Below are positions 9,445 through 17,552 of a stretch of DNA of 64,000 nucleotides, piece after piece. The stretch lies in contig JAITGE010000040.1 in assembly GCA_031280825.1 (NCBI GenBank), positions 1 to 64,000 on the forward strand. The letters run 5' to 3'. A model generated the notes under the pieces. That model saw only the letters and a list, made by a program, of their open reading frames with translations, searched no databases and was not told where the DNA came from. Both the position numbers and the translations under genes were made by a program. Every line of letters starts with the position of its first letter. The stretch's first letter is position 1. The stretch comes from Oscillospiraceae bacterium (lineage in GTDB: Bacteria; Bacillota; Clostridia; Oscillospirales; Acutalibacteraceae).

Positions 9445-10623
9445 ATGAGCATACAGGAGCTGACCGACACGTATATCGCCGCCACCTATGCCCGCACACC
9501 CATTGTTTTTACACAGGGCGAGGGTGGGCTGGTTTGGGATGAAGCCGGCAAGGAGTACATTGATTTGGGCAGCGGTATCGCTGTGAACGGGCTCGGCTTA
9601 GCGAACGCCGGCTGGGCGGAAGCCGTCGCCGCGCAGCTGCGCAGGATCGCCCACGGTTCCAACCTTTATTATACCGAACCGCAAGCGCGGCTTGCCGAAG
9701 CGCTCTGCAAACGCACGGGAATGCGCAGGGTATTCTTCGCCAATTCCGGCGCCGAAGCCAACGAATGCATGATCAAAACAGCGCGGAAATATGCCGCGGA
9801 TAAATGGGGAGAGAACGCGCGCCCGGTGATCGTCACACTGGTTAACAGCTTCCACGGTCGCACAATCGCTACCCTTGCCGCCACCGGGCAGGAAGCCTTT
9901 CACCGTGACTTCGGACCCTTCCCGGCAGGGTTTGTGCATACGGTCGCCAACGATATTGCGGATCTGCGGCGCGTTCTTGCCGAAAACACAAACCGCTGCT
10001 GCGCTCTGATGCTTGAGCCTGTGCAAGGCGAGGGCGGCGTTGTGCCTCTGCAAAAGGAATATATGCGGCAAGCCGCTGCTTTGGCGCGGGAAAACGAGAT
10101 GCTCCTGCTGCTGGATGAGGTTCAAACCGGCAACGGGCGCACAGGAACACTTTTTGCCTTTGAACAATTCGGTATACAGCCGGATTTGCTCAGCACCGCC
10201 AAGGGCTTGGCGGGCGGTCTGCCACTGGGCGCTTGCCTGTTTGGCGAAGCCACCGCCAACACGCTCCGCCCTGGCGACCACGGCTCAACCTTCGGCGGCA
10301 ACCCCGCCTGCGCCGCCGGCGCGCTTTATGTGCTGGAGCACATTGACAGCGCACTGTTAGCGGAGGTGCGCGAAAAAGGCACACACATCCGCGCGAAGCT
10401 GGAAGGCCGACCCGGTATCGTAAGCGTTTCGGGCATGGGGCTGATGCTGGGCGTTCAAACGCTGCGCCCGGCAAAGGAAATCCTGCGCGATTGCCTGGAA
10501 GACGGTGTAGTCGTCCTCACGGCAAAAGAAAAAGTGCGCCTGCTCCCGGCGCTGAATATCGCGCAAGACTTGTTGGAGCAGGCGCTGGAAATTTTATTGG
10601 AAGCTGCGGGGAAACAAGCATGA
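9445..10623 (+). CDS. argD: Acetylornithine/N-acetyl-ornithine aminotransferase family
   Basis: This is a class III PLP aminotransferase. The best match is acetylornithine transaminase of arginine synthesis, which makes N-acetylornithine from the semialdehyde. Visible features: NSGAEAN at 100-106 (cofactor phosphate loop), LLLDEVQTG with Asp224 (PLP ring nitrogen), Lys253 in STAKGLAGG (Schiff base) and GSTFGGNP at 280-287. The length of 392 is normal. AAAGGAG precedes the ATG. No other arginine gene is nearby, so a related omega-aminotransferase role is possible. Its stop overlaps the start of the next gene. Confidence 0.85.
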   Translation: MSIQELTDTYIAATYARTPIVFTQGEGGLVWDEAGKEYIDLGSGIAVNGLGLANAGWAEAVAAQLRRIAHGSNLYYTEPQARLAEALCKRTGMRRVFFANSGAEANECMIKTARKYAADKWGENARPVIVTLVNSFHGRTIATLAATGQEAFHRDFGPFPAGFVHTVANDIADLRRVLAENTNRCCALMLEPVQGEGGVVPLQKEYMRQAAALARENEMLLLLDEVQTGNGRTGTLFAFEQFGIQPDLLSTAKGLAGGLPLGACLFGEATANTLRPGDHGSTFGGNPACAAGALYVLEHIDSALLAEVREKGTHIRAKLEGRPGIVSVSGMGLMLGVQTLRPAKEILRDCLEDGVVVLTAKEKVRLLPALNIAQDLLEQALEILLEAAGKQA

Positions 10624-10811
10624 AGGTGAACGGAGAAACTGTTGAAGACTTCGGTGGCAACCTGTTGGCGTTCTTAGAAGAAAACGGTTATCGACCGCAA
10701 CATGTGGTTTGCGAGCGCAACGGTGAAATCATCACCGGCGAGCACTTCGCCGAAACCGCGCTTGCCCCCACGGACGACATCAATATCCTCCACTTTATGG
10801 GCGGCGGTTAA
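10620..10811 (+). CDS. thiS: ThiS-like sulfur carrier protein
   Basis: A 63-residue protein starting at the ATG that overlaps the argD stop (ATGA). It has the size and the C-terminal di-glycine tail (FMGGG) of ThiS/MoaD ubiquitin-fold carriers. In these the terminal glycine is adenylated and thiocarboxylated to deliver sulfur for thiamine thiazole. The ITGEHFAETALAPTDDINI stretch fits the ThiS pattern before the tail. No thiF, thiG or thiH is adjacent, so its activating enzyme is encoded elsewhere and its pathway is not proven. Its last 17 bp overlap the 3' end of purA on the other strand. Confidence 0.8.
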   Translation: MKVNGETVEDFGGNLLAFLEENGYRPQHVVCERNGEIITGEHFAETALAPTDDINILHFMGGG

Positions 10812-12102
10812 CAGCGACCGCCGTGCTTCTGCGGAGCGTTTCCGCACGTTCCGGTCCGTTGGATACCATGGTGATGGGCACCTCCAGCTCGGTTTCCAAA
10901 AAATCCACATAATCCTTCGCGGCCTGCGGGAGCGCGGCATATTCCCGGATGCCGCGAATGTCCATCCCAAAGCCGGGGAAAGACTTGAGGATCGGCTTTG
11001 CCTTCCCCAGCAACGGCGCAACCGGAAATTCTCGTGTGACTTCCCCGTCAATCTCATAGCCGACGCAAACTTGAATTTCATCCAGATAGCTCAGGCAGTC
11101 CAGCGCGCTTAAAGCCACCTGCGTCGCACCCTGCACCGCACAGCCATAGCGCGCCGCCACGCAATCAAACCAGCCCACGCGGCGTGGGCGCCCCGTGGTT
11201 GCGCCATATTCACCCGCGTCACCGCCGTGGCGGCGCAACTGCTCGGCTTCTTCGCCAAATATTTCACTCGTGAACGCACCCGCGCCCACGGCGCTGGAAT
11301 ACGCCTTAACCACCGCGACAATTTCCTGAATCGCCCAAGGCGGAATACCGCCCGCGCCGACCGCGCCGTAACCCGCCAGCGTGGAGGATGAGGTCGTCAT
11401 AGGGTAAATACCCAAATCCGGATCGCGCAAAGAGCCAAGCTGCCCTTCCAGCAGAATCTCACGCCCTTCCTTTACCGATTGCCGCAAAAACGCGTCCGCG
11501 TCGCCCGCAAAGGGAGCGAGCCAATCCCTGAAGCCCAGCAACCCATCCGCCAGCGCGTCTGCGTCCAGAGGCGGCTTGTGGTAGATGTGCTCCAGCATCA
11601 AATTTTTAATTTCACAAATATTACGCAAGCGCTCGCGCAGCGTCCCTTCATTGAACAACTCACAGACCTGGATGCCCGTTTTCGCATATTTATCCGAATA
11701 AAACGGCGCAATACCGCTCTTGGTGGAACCGAATTGCCGCGCGCCCAAGCGCTCCTCTTCATAGCAATCAAAAAGGATATGATACGGCATCAGAATCTGC
11801 GCCCGCTGCGAAACCAGCAGCTTCGGAGCAGGTACGCCGCGCTCCACAACGCCTTCATATTCTTTTTTCAGCTTTGCGATATCCAGCGCTACCCCGTTGC
11901 CGATCACATTCGTGATGTGCCCATGAAATACCCCGGAGGGGAGCAAATGCAGCGCAAACTTCCCATAGTGGTTGATGATCGTATGCCCGGCATTTGCGCC
12001 GCCCTGGAAACGAACAACAACGTCCGCGCGTTCGGCAAGCATATCCGTCGCCTTGCCTTTGCCTTCATCGCCCCAGCAGGAGCCTACGATTGCTTTCACC
12101 AT
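10795..12102 (-). CDS. purA: Adenylosuccinate synthetase
   Basis: It joins IMP and aspartate with GTP to form adenylosuccinate, the first committed step to AMP. The N-terminal GDEGKGK loop (11-17, Asp12) and GGANAGHT (34-41, His40) are present. The opening is GSCWGDEGKGK instead of the usual GAQWGDEGKGK, a small departure. The length of 435 is normal. It is preceded by a consensus promoter and is transcribed convergently with argD-thiS, the two 3' ends overlapping by 17 bp. Confidence 0.93.
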   Translation of the reverse strand: MVKAIVGSCWGDEGKGKATDMLAERADVVVRFQGGANAGHTIINHYGKFALHLLPSGVFHGHITNVIGNGVALDIAKLKKEYEGVVERGVPAPKLLVSQRAQILMPYHILFDCYEEERLGARQFGSTKSGIAPFYSDKYAKTGIQVCELFNEGTLRERLRNICEIKNLMLEHIYHKPPLDADALADGLLGFRDWLAPFAGDADAFLRQSVKEGREILLEGQLGSLRDPDLGIYPMTTSSSTLAGYGAVGAGGIPPWAIQEIVAVVKAYSSAVGAGAFTSEIFGEEAEQLRRHGGDAGEYGATTGRPRRVGWFDCVAARYGCAVQGATQVALSALDCLSYLDEIQVCVGYEIDGEVTREFPVAPLLGKAKPILKSFPGFGMDIRGIREYAALPQAAKDYVDFLETELEVPITMVSNGPERAETLRRSTAVAVNRRP

Positions 12103-12170
12103 AATGCAGCGCCTTCCTTACTTGCCCACAGGCAAATTTTCCTGCGCATCCGCACGACGCGCAAGATTAG

Positions 12171-12199
12171 AGTATAGCTGTTTTCGAATCGCTTGTCAA
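12171..12199 (-). promoter_or_regulatory. purA promoter
   Basis: TTGACA (12199-12194), 17 nt, TATACT (12176-12171) on the minus strand, about 60 bp before the purA ATG. Confidence 0.82.
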
Positions 12200-12232
12200 T
12201 GCTGCGATGTGAAATGTTTGTGAATTTTCGCC

Positions 12233-13288
12233 CTAAAAGATGCGGCTGTCCTTGCGGTTTTCATAATAATCCGCGCTGTCGCCGAGCTTTTGCCACACAG
12301 GCAGGCTCAAACGATCAATTTCCGCCATTACATCCGGCGGCAAAGCAAGTGCGCTTGCGGCGATGTTTTGCTCCAGCTGCTCCACCGTGCGGCAGCCCAC
12401 AAGCGTCGCCGCCATGAAGGGCTTGTGCAGCACCCACGCGATGCACATTGCGGGGAGCGCCAGCCCGACAGCCCGCGCAAGCGCTTGCAGCTGCGGCAGT
12501 AAGGCAAAAATCTCTTCCTCCGCACCGTCCTCGTGGTGCCGCGCGTCCTGCGCGGGGTCGCCGCCGCCCACACCGCGCGTTTGCTTAAAGTGGCGTGAAT
12601 GCGCCTGCGGAGGCGGGATATCATCCGCTGCGGCGAAAACCCCGGCAAGCAAGCCTTGCTGGAGCGCCATCGAACCGATGACAGACACCTGCCTTTCCAT
12701 GCAAAGCGGAGCGATTTCAGCCTCAATGGCGCGGGAAACAATATTATAGGCAATCTCATTGATGCACACGGGGCAGCCCGTTCCAAGCGCTTCTTCCAGC
12801 TGTGTTTTGCCGAAATTGCTCACACCAATGGCACGCACCTTGCCTTTTTTCACCATCGCTTGCAGGGTATCGAAAATTTCCTGCGCCGAGGGCAGCGCGA
12901 CATCCGTGCGCCCGCCCGTGAAATGCTTGAGCGCCAGAGGATTAAACGGCCAATGGAGCATATACAAATCCACATAATCCATTTGCAAACGACGCAGGGA
13001 GGCGTCCAGATGCCCTTCGATGTCGCCGCAATTGGAAGGCGCGATTTTGGATGCCACAATCGCTTTTTCACGCTTACCGCGCAGGGCGATGCCCAAAGCG
13101 GTTTCGGATGTTCCGCCGTTGTAGACCTCTGCGGTATCAAAAAAATTGACCCCGCGCTCCAGCGCCGCTGCGCAGATGCTGTTCACCTCCGCTTGCGATT
13201 GCTCCCCCCAGTACGTGCCGCCGCCAAAAGCCCAAGTTCCCATCCCCAACGGGTGAATTTGAATGCCGGATGTTCCTAACGCACGCAT
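12233..13288 (-). CDS. Aldo/keto reductase
   Basis: An NAD(P)H-dependent oxidoreductase of the AKR superfamily, about 351 residues. The (beta/alpha)8 pattern is visible: GMGTWAFGGG near the N-terminus, the catalytic Asp-Tyr pair in FFDTAEVYN, a Lys in VASKIAP, His in MLHWPFN, and the cofactor end GCRTVEQLEQN. The ATG at 13288 is chosen because GGAG lies 6 nt upstream; an in-frame ATG at 13300 has no usable spacing. A consensus promoter lies 30 bp upstream. A loop rich in His, Gly and charge (about residues 225-255) is longer than usual. The substrate cannot be told from sequence. Confidence 0.88.
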   Translation of the reverse strand: MRALGTSGIQIHPLGMGTWAFGGGTYWGEQSQAEVNSICAAALERGVNFFDTAEVYNGGTSETALGIALRGKREKAIVASKIAPSNCGDIEGHLDASLRRLQMDYVDLYMLHWPFNPLALKHFTGGRTDVALPSAQEIFDTLQAMVKKGKVRAIGVSNFGKTQLEEALGTGCPVCINEIAYNIVSRAIEAEIAPLCMERQVSVIGSMALQQGLLAGVFAAADDIPPPQAHSRHFKQTRGVGGGDPAQDARHHEDGAEEEIFALLPQLQALARAVGLALPAMCIAWVLHKPFMAATLVGCRTVEQLEQNIAASALALPPDVMAEIDRLSLPVWQKLGDSADYYENRKDSRIF

Positions 13289-13316
13289 AACGTTCTCCAT
13301 TCCTGTTGTTTCTTGC

Positions 13317-13345
13317 ATTATACGGCGTGGGACGCGAAAAGTCAA
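13317..13345 (-). promoter_or_regulatory. Promoter of the aldo/keto reductase
   Basis: TTGACT (13345-13340), 17 nt, TATAAT (13322-13317) on the minus strand. Confidence 0.8.
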
Positions 13346-13369
13346 GCGCAGATGCAAAAAGCGCTTGCG

Positions 13370-13822
13370 TTACCCAAGCCATCCCGCAAAAGCACGAAGA
13401 ATGCGCCGAGCAAAGGAATCCGGGTTTGTGACCATGGGTGCTGTGTGGGGAAAAAACAGAACCATGCGAACAGCGTAAACGCTCACAAAGAGAACAAAGC
13501 AGCCGACGAGGCAATGGCGAAACCAGCGCGGCGATTCCGCTTTTTTTCTATAGTATAAGTGCGCGCCAAGCCAAAGCAGCGCCATGCAGGGAATCAGCCA
13601 AAACAGCGGGTGCCAACGAAAAGCGGCGGCATAGTTCATCTGCGCGCAGCTTCGCCACGCGCGCGTTAACCCGCAGCCGGGGCACGGTATGCCTACGCTG
13701 CTTTCCATGATGCAAATCGTGCCTGTCACCAACTGGCACAGGAGCATATAAATGCCAAGGAAGACCGCTGGCTTTGCGGTCTTCCTCATTTTGTTTTTCA
13801 ATTGCGTGAAATCCCTGTTCAC
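13370..13822 (-). CDS. DUF2752 membrane protein
   Basis: A 150-residue protein with about three hydrophobic segments and the family signature CPGCGLTRAW after the first helix (around residue 47). DUF2752 proteins are small inner-membrane proteins of unknown function. The GTG start overlaps the TGA of the upstream DUF4234 gene by 4 bp, implying coupled translation. The second half has a Tyr/Arg-rich loop and one more helix. Confidence 0.8.
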   Translation of the reverse strand: MNRDFTQLKNKMRKTAKPAVFLGIYMLLCQLVTGTICIMESSVGIPCPGCGLTRAWRSCAQMNYAAAFRWHPLFWLIPCMALLWLGAHLYYRKKAESPRWFRHCLVGCFVLFVSVYAVRMVLFFPHTAPMVTNPDSFARRILRAFAGWLG

Positions 13823-14205
13823 GCGTCGCCGGTCGGATAATCCGAAGGCGGCGCCGCTTGATCCCAGCAGGTGTTGAGGAAGGTTTGAATCTGGAACTCA
13901 GCAACAAACGCGCCCACGCCGCTGAGTAAGAACAGGATAATCCACAACACGAAGTTGGATTGATACTGCACGCCGCGCGTCCCGGCCATTTCCTGCAACG
14001 CAAGATCCAACTGATAGAGATAATACAGACCCACAGGGAAACAGATAATACCCACCCAGGCAAGGTTGGTCTTAACAGCTTCTTTTTGCAGCACCTGGTT
14101 GACCTCTTCACCGGTCTTGTACAGCCAATAGTAGAAATAAATGCCGCAGGTTACGAGGCTCAAAAGAATGAGCTTCAGGGGATCCTGCTTTTTCCCGACA
14201 AACAT
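13819..14205 (-). CDS. DUF4234 membrane protein
   Basis: 128 residues with three to four hydrophobic segments. The opening LILLSLVTCGIYFYYWLY is the hallmark of DUF4234. The ATG at 14205 has AGAGGTG 7 nt upstream. It is the first gene of a two-gene operon with the DUF2752 protein, a pairing that suggests a joint membrane role. Function unknown. Confidence 0.8.
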   Translation of the reverse strand: MFVGKKQDPLKLILLSLVTCGIYFYYWLYKTGEEVNQVLQKEAVKTNLAWVGIICFPVGLYYLYQLDLALQEMAGTRGVQYQSNFVLWIILFLLSGVGAFVAEFQIQTFLNTCWDQAAPPSDYPTGDA

Positions 14206-14236
14206 AACACGCACCTCTTTCACACAGATTACTGGT

Positions 14237-14265
14237 AGTTTAACATAGGCGCGCCACGATGTCAA
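14237..14265 (-). promoter_or_regulatory. Promoter of the DUF4234-DUF2752 operon
   Basis: TTGACA (14265-14260), 17 nt, TAAACT (14242-14237) on the minus strand. Confidence 0.75.
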
Positions 14266-14353
14266 GCGTTTTCGGGGAAATACCTGCACTTTTTTTTACC
14301 GCATCACGGCATTTCACCGGATGCAGCTTCATGCCGCACCTGCGGAAAGCGCA

Positions 14354-14533
14354 CTATAAATCATCCGCATCCTGCTCGGGAATACCGTCGTCGCTATCAC
14401 TGCGCCCTGTATAACTGCCCAAAGGATCAAAGCCATCCTCTGCCGGGAATTCGCTTGCTGTTTCCCACCAAAGCTGGCGGCGATTGCGCAGACTGCGCAG
14501 CGGGTGCTTCCAGTTAAACATCTGTTCGCCCAT
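14354..14533 (-). CDS. Small acidic-tailed protein, 59 residues
   Basis: ATG at 14533 with a strong GAGGAGGAG site upstream, stop TAG at 14356-14354. The N-terminal half is basic and aromatic (FNWKHPLRSLRNRR, then QLWWETASEF), the middle has DPLGSYTGR, and the tail is acidic (DSDDGIPEQDADDL). There is no signal peptide or membrane segment. Proteins with a GSYTG motif and a DADDL-like end occur, as I recall, as uncharacterised small proteins in Clostridia. The function is unknown. The clean ribosome site and ordered composition argue that it is expressed. Confidence 0.7.
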   Translation of the reverse strand: MGEQMFNWKHPLRSLRNRRQLWWETASEFPAEDGFDPLGSYTGRSDSDDGIPEQDADDL

Positions 14534-14716
14534 GTCTTCTCCTCCTCGTTATAGATAATGCCCATTCTAGTTTAGCGGTTTATCACAGTAATATACACAA
14601 TTCCCAACGCATACCACCGCGCTACGCGATGCTGGCGATGAAAAGCGTAGGCTGCGGGAAATGCAGGAAATCGAACGTAAAACACTTGATTTTCACTGTA
14701 AACCGGCACGTTTTCC

Positions 14717-14746
14717 TTGACTTTCACGGCGATTATCCTTTATGAT
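14717..14746 (+). promoter_or_regulatory. Promoter of candidate small RNA
   Basis: TTGACT (14717-14722), 18 nt, TATGAT (14741-14746) on the plus strand. The only thing it could transcribe before the terminator at 14825 is the non-coding stretch described next. Confidence 0.55.
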
Positions 14747-14752
14747 GTAGAG

Positions 14753-14871
14753 GCGTTCCACCGGATATTCCGACGTGCAACGCACAGGACGTGAAAAACA
14801 CAGGATGTGGAACGGCAAGGACGTAAAAAAAAGCAAAAGCCCCCGGAAGATCCGGGGGCTTTTGCTTTTTT
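14753..14871 (+). ncRNA. Candidate structured small RNA with AGGA hairpin loops
   Basis: This non-coding stretch of about 119 nt has a promoter on one side and a strong terminator on the other, and no ORF with a ribosome site. CGTTCCAC (14754-14761) pairs exactly with GTGGAACG (14807-14814). Inside are possible hairpins CGGA-TAT-TCCG (14762-14772) and GTGC-AAC-GCAC (14775-14785). Alternatively CAC-AGGAC-GTG and CAC-AGGAT-GTG place a GGA triplet in each loop, and ACG-GCAAGGA-CGT could form a third. GGA-loop hairpins are the known binding form for CsrA/RsmA, so a CsrA-sequestering RNA is one reading. The transcript and the function are inferred. Confidence 0.45.
14825..14871. terminator. Strong bidirectional terminator
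   Basis: Perfect 17-bp arms (14831-14847 and 14851-14867) around an AGA loop, with an A tract on one side and a T tract on the other. It can end both the secreted-protein gene (minus) and the candidate small RNA (plus). Confidence 0.9.
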
Positions 14872-14918
14872 CACTGCCCGACCGTGTTGCCGGAACAAAA
14901 TTGCTGTATACCGCGCAA

Positions 14919-15800
14919 TTAAACAGCCAGCTTAAACAACGCAACAAACGCGTTGAACAAACCTCCAAAAATCTGCGTGATATCCATCTTGCTTGTGATG
15001 TTCTTGTAAATCCAAGAATCCTCGCCGAACCATTCGTTATAGAAGCCCAGCGCCTTGTTCACGGTGTCAACGGTATCCCAAATGATCTTCAGCAAGGGCT
15101 GCGGGAAGATCTGGTCAACAACATCCCAACCCGTGAGCTGATAAACAGGCGTCAGATCCAGCGCAGCCTGCAAAATCGTTTCAGCCTGGTTGTAGCGCTC
15201 AATGGTCGGGTCGCCCACATCTACCAAGAGCTTTGCGTTGGTCACAGCAGCCTGCACCTCATCCAGATAATCGCCGGTATAGCGGTTATCCGGGTTCGCA
15301 AGGATCGCGTTGCACTTCGCAAGCTTGTCCTTGTAATCCGCGTCGTCCACCAGCCAAACCTTTTTCACTTCGCTGGTGCGGGTTTCGGTGCCCTTCGTAA
15401 GCGCAAGGGTGACTTCGTATTTGCCGTATTTCGCCGGATTGCCGGGGGTGATGATGGCGGTGAGCTTATTGGCGGATTCCTCCGCAATTTTGCTGACGCC
15501 CGAGCTGCCCATCATGTTCGCCGTGCCGCCCTCATAAAGAACGACCCATTCGTAGGAAATGCCCTGCGCGGCAAGGATGCTCCAGAAATCGGTGTTGTTT
15601 GCGCCGGCGGCGTCCTTTTTGAAAGCCGTCCAGTAGACTTCTTTGCCGTTGGTGCGAGCCGTGGTATCGAGCGCAAACCCGTCAACCACACTTACCCACC
15701 CGTCAACTGCCGATGCCGCCGCAGACGCCGAAACAACGCCGAACACGGACAGCGTCATCAGCACGGCAAGCAGAACGCTGACAATTCTCTTTGTCCTCAT
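14919..15800 (-). CDS. Secreted protein of unknown function with FIVAR-like helical segment
   Basis: 293 residues from the ATG at 15800, which has GGAGGAGG upstream; longer in-frame starts lack a site. A clear signal peptide covers about residues 1-30 (basic MRTKR, hydrophobic core, ASA cleavage region). Residues about 30-165 look beta-rich. Residues about 170-225 (YKDKLAKCNAILAN, then helical up to AALDLTP) resemble FIVAR-type three-helix modules of Gram-positive surface proteins. The C-terminal 45 residues form an amphipathic to hydrophobic helix (IFGGLFNAFVALFKLAV). No wall-sorting motif is present. Likely exported or membrane-associated. Confidence 0.75.
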   Translation of the reverse strand: MRTKRIVSVLLAVLMTLSVFGVVSASAAASAVDGWVSVVDGFALDTTARTNGKEVYWTAFKKDAAGANNTDFWSILAAQGISYEWVVLYEGGTANMMGSSGVSKIAEESANKLTAIITPGNPAKYGKYEVTLALTKGTETRTSEVKKVWLVDDADYKDKLAKCNAILANPDNRYTGDYLDEVQAAVTNAKLLVDVGDPTIERYNQAETILQAALDLTPVYQLTGWDVVDQIFPQPLLKIIWDTVDTVNKALGFYNEWFGEDSWIYKNITSKMDITQIFGGLFNAFVALFKLAV

Positions 15801-15848
15801 TGCAAATACCTCCTCCAAGTAATTTTTTTGCGCAGTTTGGACAAGATG

Positions 15849-15877
15849 ATTGTAGCATATCCATATTAAAAAAGCAA
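15849..15877 (-). promoter_or_regulatory. Promoter of the secreted FIVAR-like protein
   Basis: TTGCTT (15877-15872), 17 nt, TACAAT (15854-15849) on the minus strand, about 50 bp before the ATG. Confidence 0.65.
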
Positions 15878-15938
15878 TAGCTTTTTCATATTTTCGCATT
15901 TTTTATTGTTTTAGAGCCGGTTGCTTTCATATTTCAGC

Positions 15939-15967
15939 TTGACTTTCCGCATCCGCCCCCGTATAAT
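15939..15967 (+). promoter_or_regulatory. Promoter of the phosphodiesterase-like gene
   Basis: TTGACT (15939-15944), 17 nt, TATAAT (15962-15967). Confidence 0.8.
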
Positions 15968-16007
15968 TGATATGTGAAAACAATATTATACGGGTATGGA
16001 GATCAAT

Positions 16008-17003
16008 ATGACGAAGGCGAAAAAAGCAGCCGCGGGCGCAGCGGCGGTATTGGCGGTTGGAGCTTCCATTTTCTTTCTTGCCAGCGGTCACGCGCGTTTT
16101 CGCGCCTCCTTCAAAGCGGCGCAAGCACAGAACAGCCTGGAATATCGGGCAAAGCTCAGCGCTTCAGAGACATTCATGAACACGCCCGAAAGCGCACTAC
16201 CCCAGCCGGCGCTGTATCCCGTGCTATGGGAGCATATGACTGCGCCGCGCACGGACGGCAAAACGCCGAAGCTACTGTTCATCGGCTACGACGGCGCGCT
16301 TGCGCTGGGCATTGATACATCCGTTCGCACGTTTGAGCGCAGCGCGTCGAAGCGGCTGGCCGAAAGCGGCGGCATTTGGTTGGGCTACTGCGGCGGCGAA
16401 GCCGTCGGCGACCAGCCAACAGGGACAGCAGCCGGCTGGTCGGCTCTGCTCACAGGCGAGTGGGCGGATGAAAACGGCGTTTACAACAATTATCCGCTCC
16501 AGGGGAGGAGCCGCTTAAAAAAGAACGTGCATACCATTATGTATACGCTGGCGCAAAAAGGCTTCCGCACGAGCTTCAGCGCCACATGGCGGTTTTTCTT
16601 TACATCCGTCTGGCGACCAGAAATCAAGGAGGCGGAGAAAATCGGTTTGCCCGCGGTTTACAACAACGCAATTACGGGCACGGAAGACAGCGCAACTGTC
16701 GGCGTGGTGATCGACCGCATCAAAGCAGGCGACGACGCAATCTTTTGCACGCTGGAATATCCCGACCACAGCGGGCACGGCGGCGTGTATTCCATGGACG
16801 ACGCCGCATACACGGATGCCATCCGAGCCTGCGAAAATGACGCCTGGCAAATGATCGACACCGTGCAGGCACGCGCAACATTTGCTCAAGAGGATTGGCT
16901 CATTATTATCACAAGCGACCACGGCGGTTACACCAACGACCACCTCTTCGGAACAGACAGCGTGCGCTTCACGTTCTTTGTGGCCAACAAGCCGATTTTT
17001 TAA
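16008..17003 (+). CDS. Membrane-anchored alkaline-phosphatase-superfamily / phosphodiesterase-like protein
   Basis: 331 residues. The ATG at 16008 is preferred over 15996 because GGAG lies 6 nt before it. A signal anchor covers about residues 4-26. The rest resembles type I phosphodiesterase/nucleotide pyrophosphatase proteins of the alkaline phosphatase superfamily: LLFIGYDGA near the start of the domain, a Thr-rich stretch PTGTAAGW in the usual nucleophile region, EYPDHSGHG and ITSDHGG for metal ligands. It probably hydrolyses a phosphodiester or phosphonate outside the membrane. Substrate unknown. It is transcribed alone and converges with the DUF454 gene, separated by 2 bp. Confidence 0.75.
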   Translation: MTKAKKAAAGAAAVLAVGASIFFLASGHARFRASFKAAQAQNSLEYRAKLSASETFMNTPESALPQPALYPVLWEHMTAPRTDGKTPKLLFIGYDGALALGIDTSVRTFERSASKRLAESGGIWLGYCGGEAVGDQPTGTAAGWSALLTGEWADENGVYNNYPLQGRSRLKKNVHTIMYTLAQKGFRTSFSATWRFFFTSVWRPEIKEAEKIGLPAVYNNAITGTEDSATVGVVIDRIKAGDDAIFCTLEYPDHSGHGGVYSMDDAAYTDAIRACENDAWQMIDTVQARATFAQEDWLIIITSDHGGYTNDHLFGTDSVRFTFFVANKPIF

Positions 17004-17005
17004 TT

Positions 17006-17422
17006 TTAAGGTGACAGCGTTCTGATTCTGAACAGGAAATACCACCATTTCAACAGCGCCGCCGCCAACACCAACCCGCGCATATGCCAGCTTGGCGCAA
17101 AGCAAAACATGGTCAGCAGCATGCCTGAAACCGGGATGCAGAGCAATAATTTTGCACGCATGGTCATCGCCCTTGTGCGCATGAATTTCTCAAGATGCTT
17201 TTGATACAGCTTTGTGCCTGTAAACCGGTTGTAAAATCGCTTTGAACCTCTGGTAAAACAAAAAACCGCCAGCAGATAGAACGGCGTCGTCGGCAAAACA
17301 GGCAAAAAGACACCCAGACTGCCTGCGCCAAAAGCCAAAAATCCCAGCGTTATAAAAATCGGCTTTAGGATCCTTGTAAAAAAGGCTTTGGCGTCGCCTT
17401 TTGATTTTGTGTTTTTTTGCAT
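17006..17422 (-). CDS. DUF454 (YbaN-type) membrane protein
   Basis: 138 residues with three hydrophobic segments and the DUF454 signature GSLGVFLPVLPTTPFYLLAVFCF (described here in pieces: GVFLPVLPTTPF, then AVFCFTRGS). These small inner-membrane proteins have no firmly known function. It lies downstream of the rpmE terminator, with its own start behind a GGAGG-like site (GGAGGAAACG). Confidence 0.8.
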   Translation of the reverse strand: MQKNTKSKGDAKAFFTRILKPIFITLGFLAFGAGSLGVFLPVLPTTPFYLLAVFCFTRGSKRFYNRFTGTKLYQKHLEKFMRTRAMTMRAKLLLCIPVSGMLLTMFCFAPSWHMRGLVLAAALLKWWYFLFRIRTLSP

Positions 17423-17484
17423 CGTTTCCTCCGAAGCTTTTTTCGAAGCCTAATTCGCGTATGCCGGTAGTATTGGCAGACTTC

Positions 17485-17538
17485 GCGCAAAAAAACGCAA
17501 ATTTAAAGCCGCCCCGCGCATTTTTGCGCAGAGCGGCT
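17485..17538 (-). terminator. Terminator after rpmE
   Basis: Minus-strand hairpin AGCCGC..TGCGCA / TGCGCG..GCGGCT (17538-17507) followed by a T-rich tract reaching about 17485. It ends the rpsB-tsf-rpmE transcript. Confidence 0.8.
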
Positions 17539-17552
17539 GGTTGCAATTGCTA

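Noticed and set aside
14775-15869. Plus-strand frame of 364 codons
   Set aside because: It starts in the candidate RNA, crosses the terminator and runs antisense to the secreted FIVAR-like protein.
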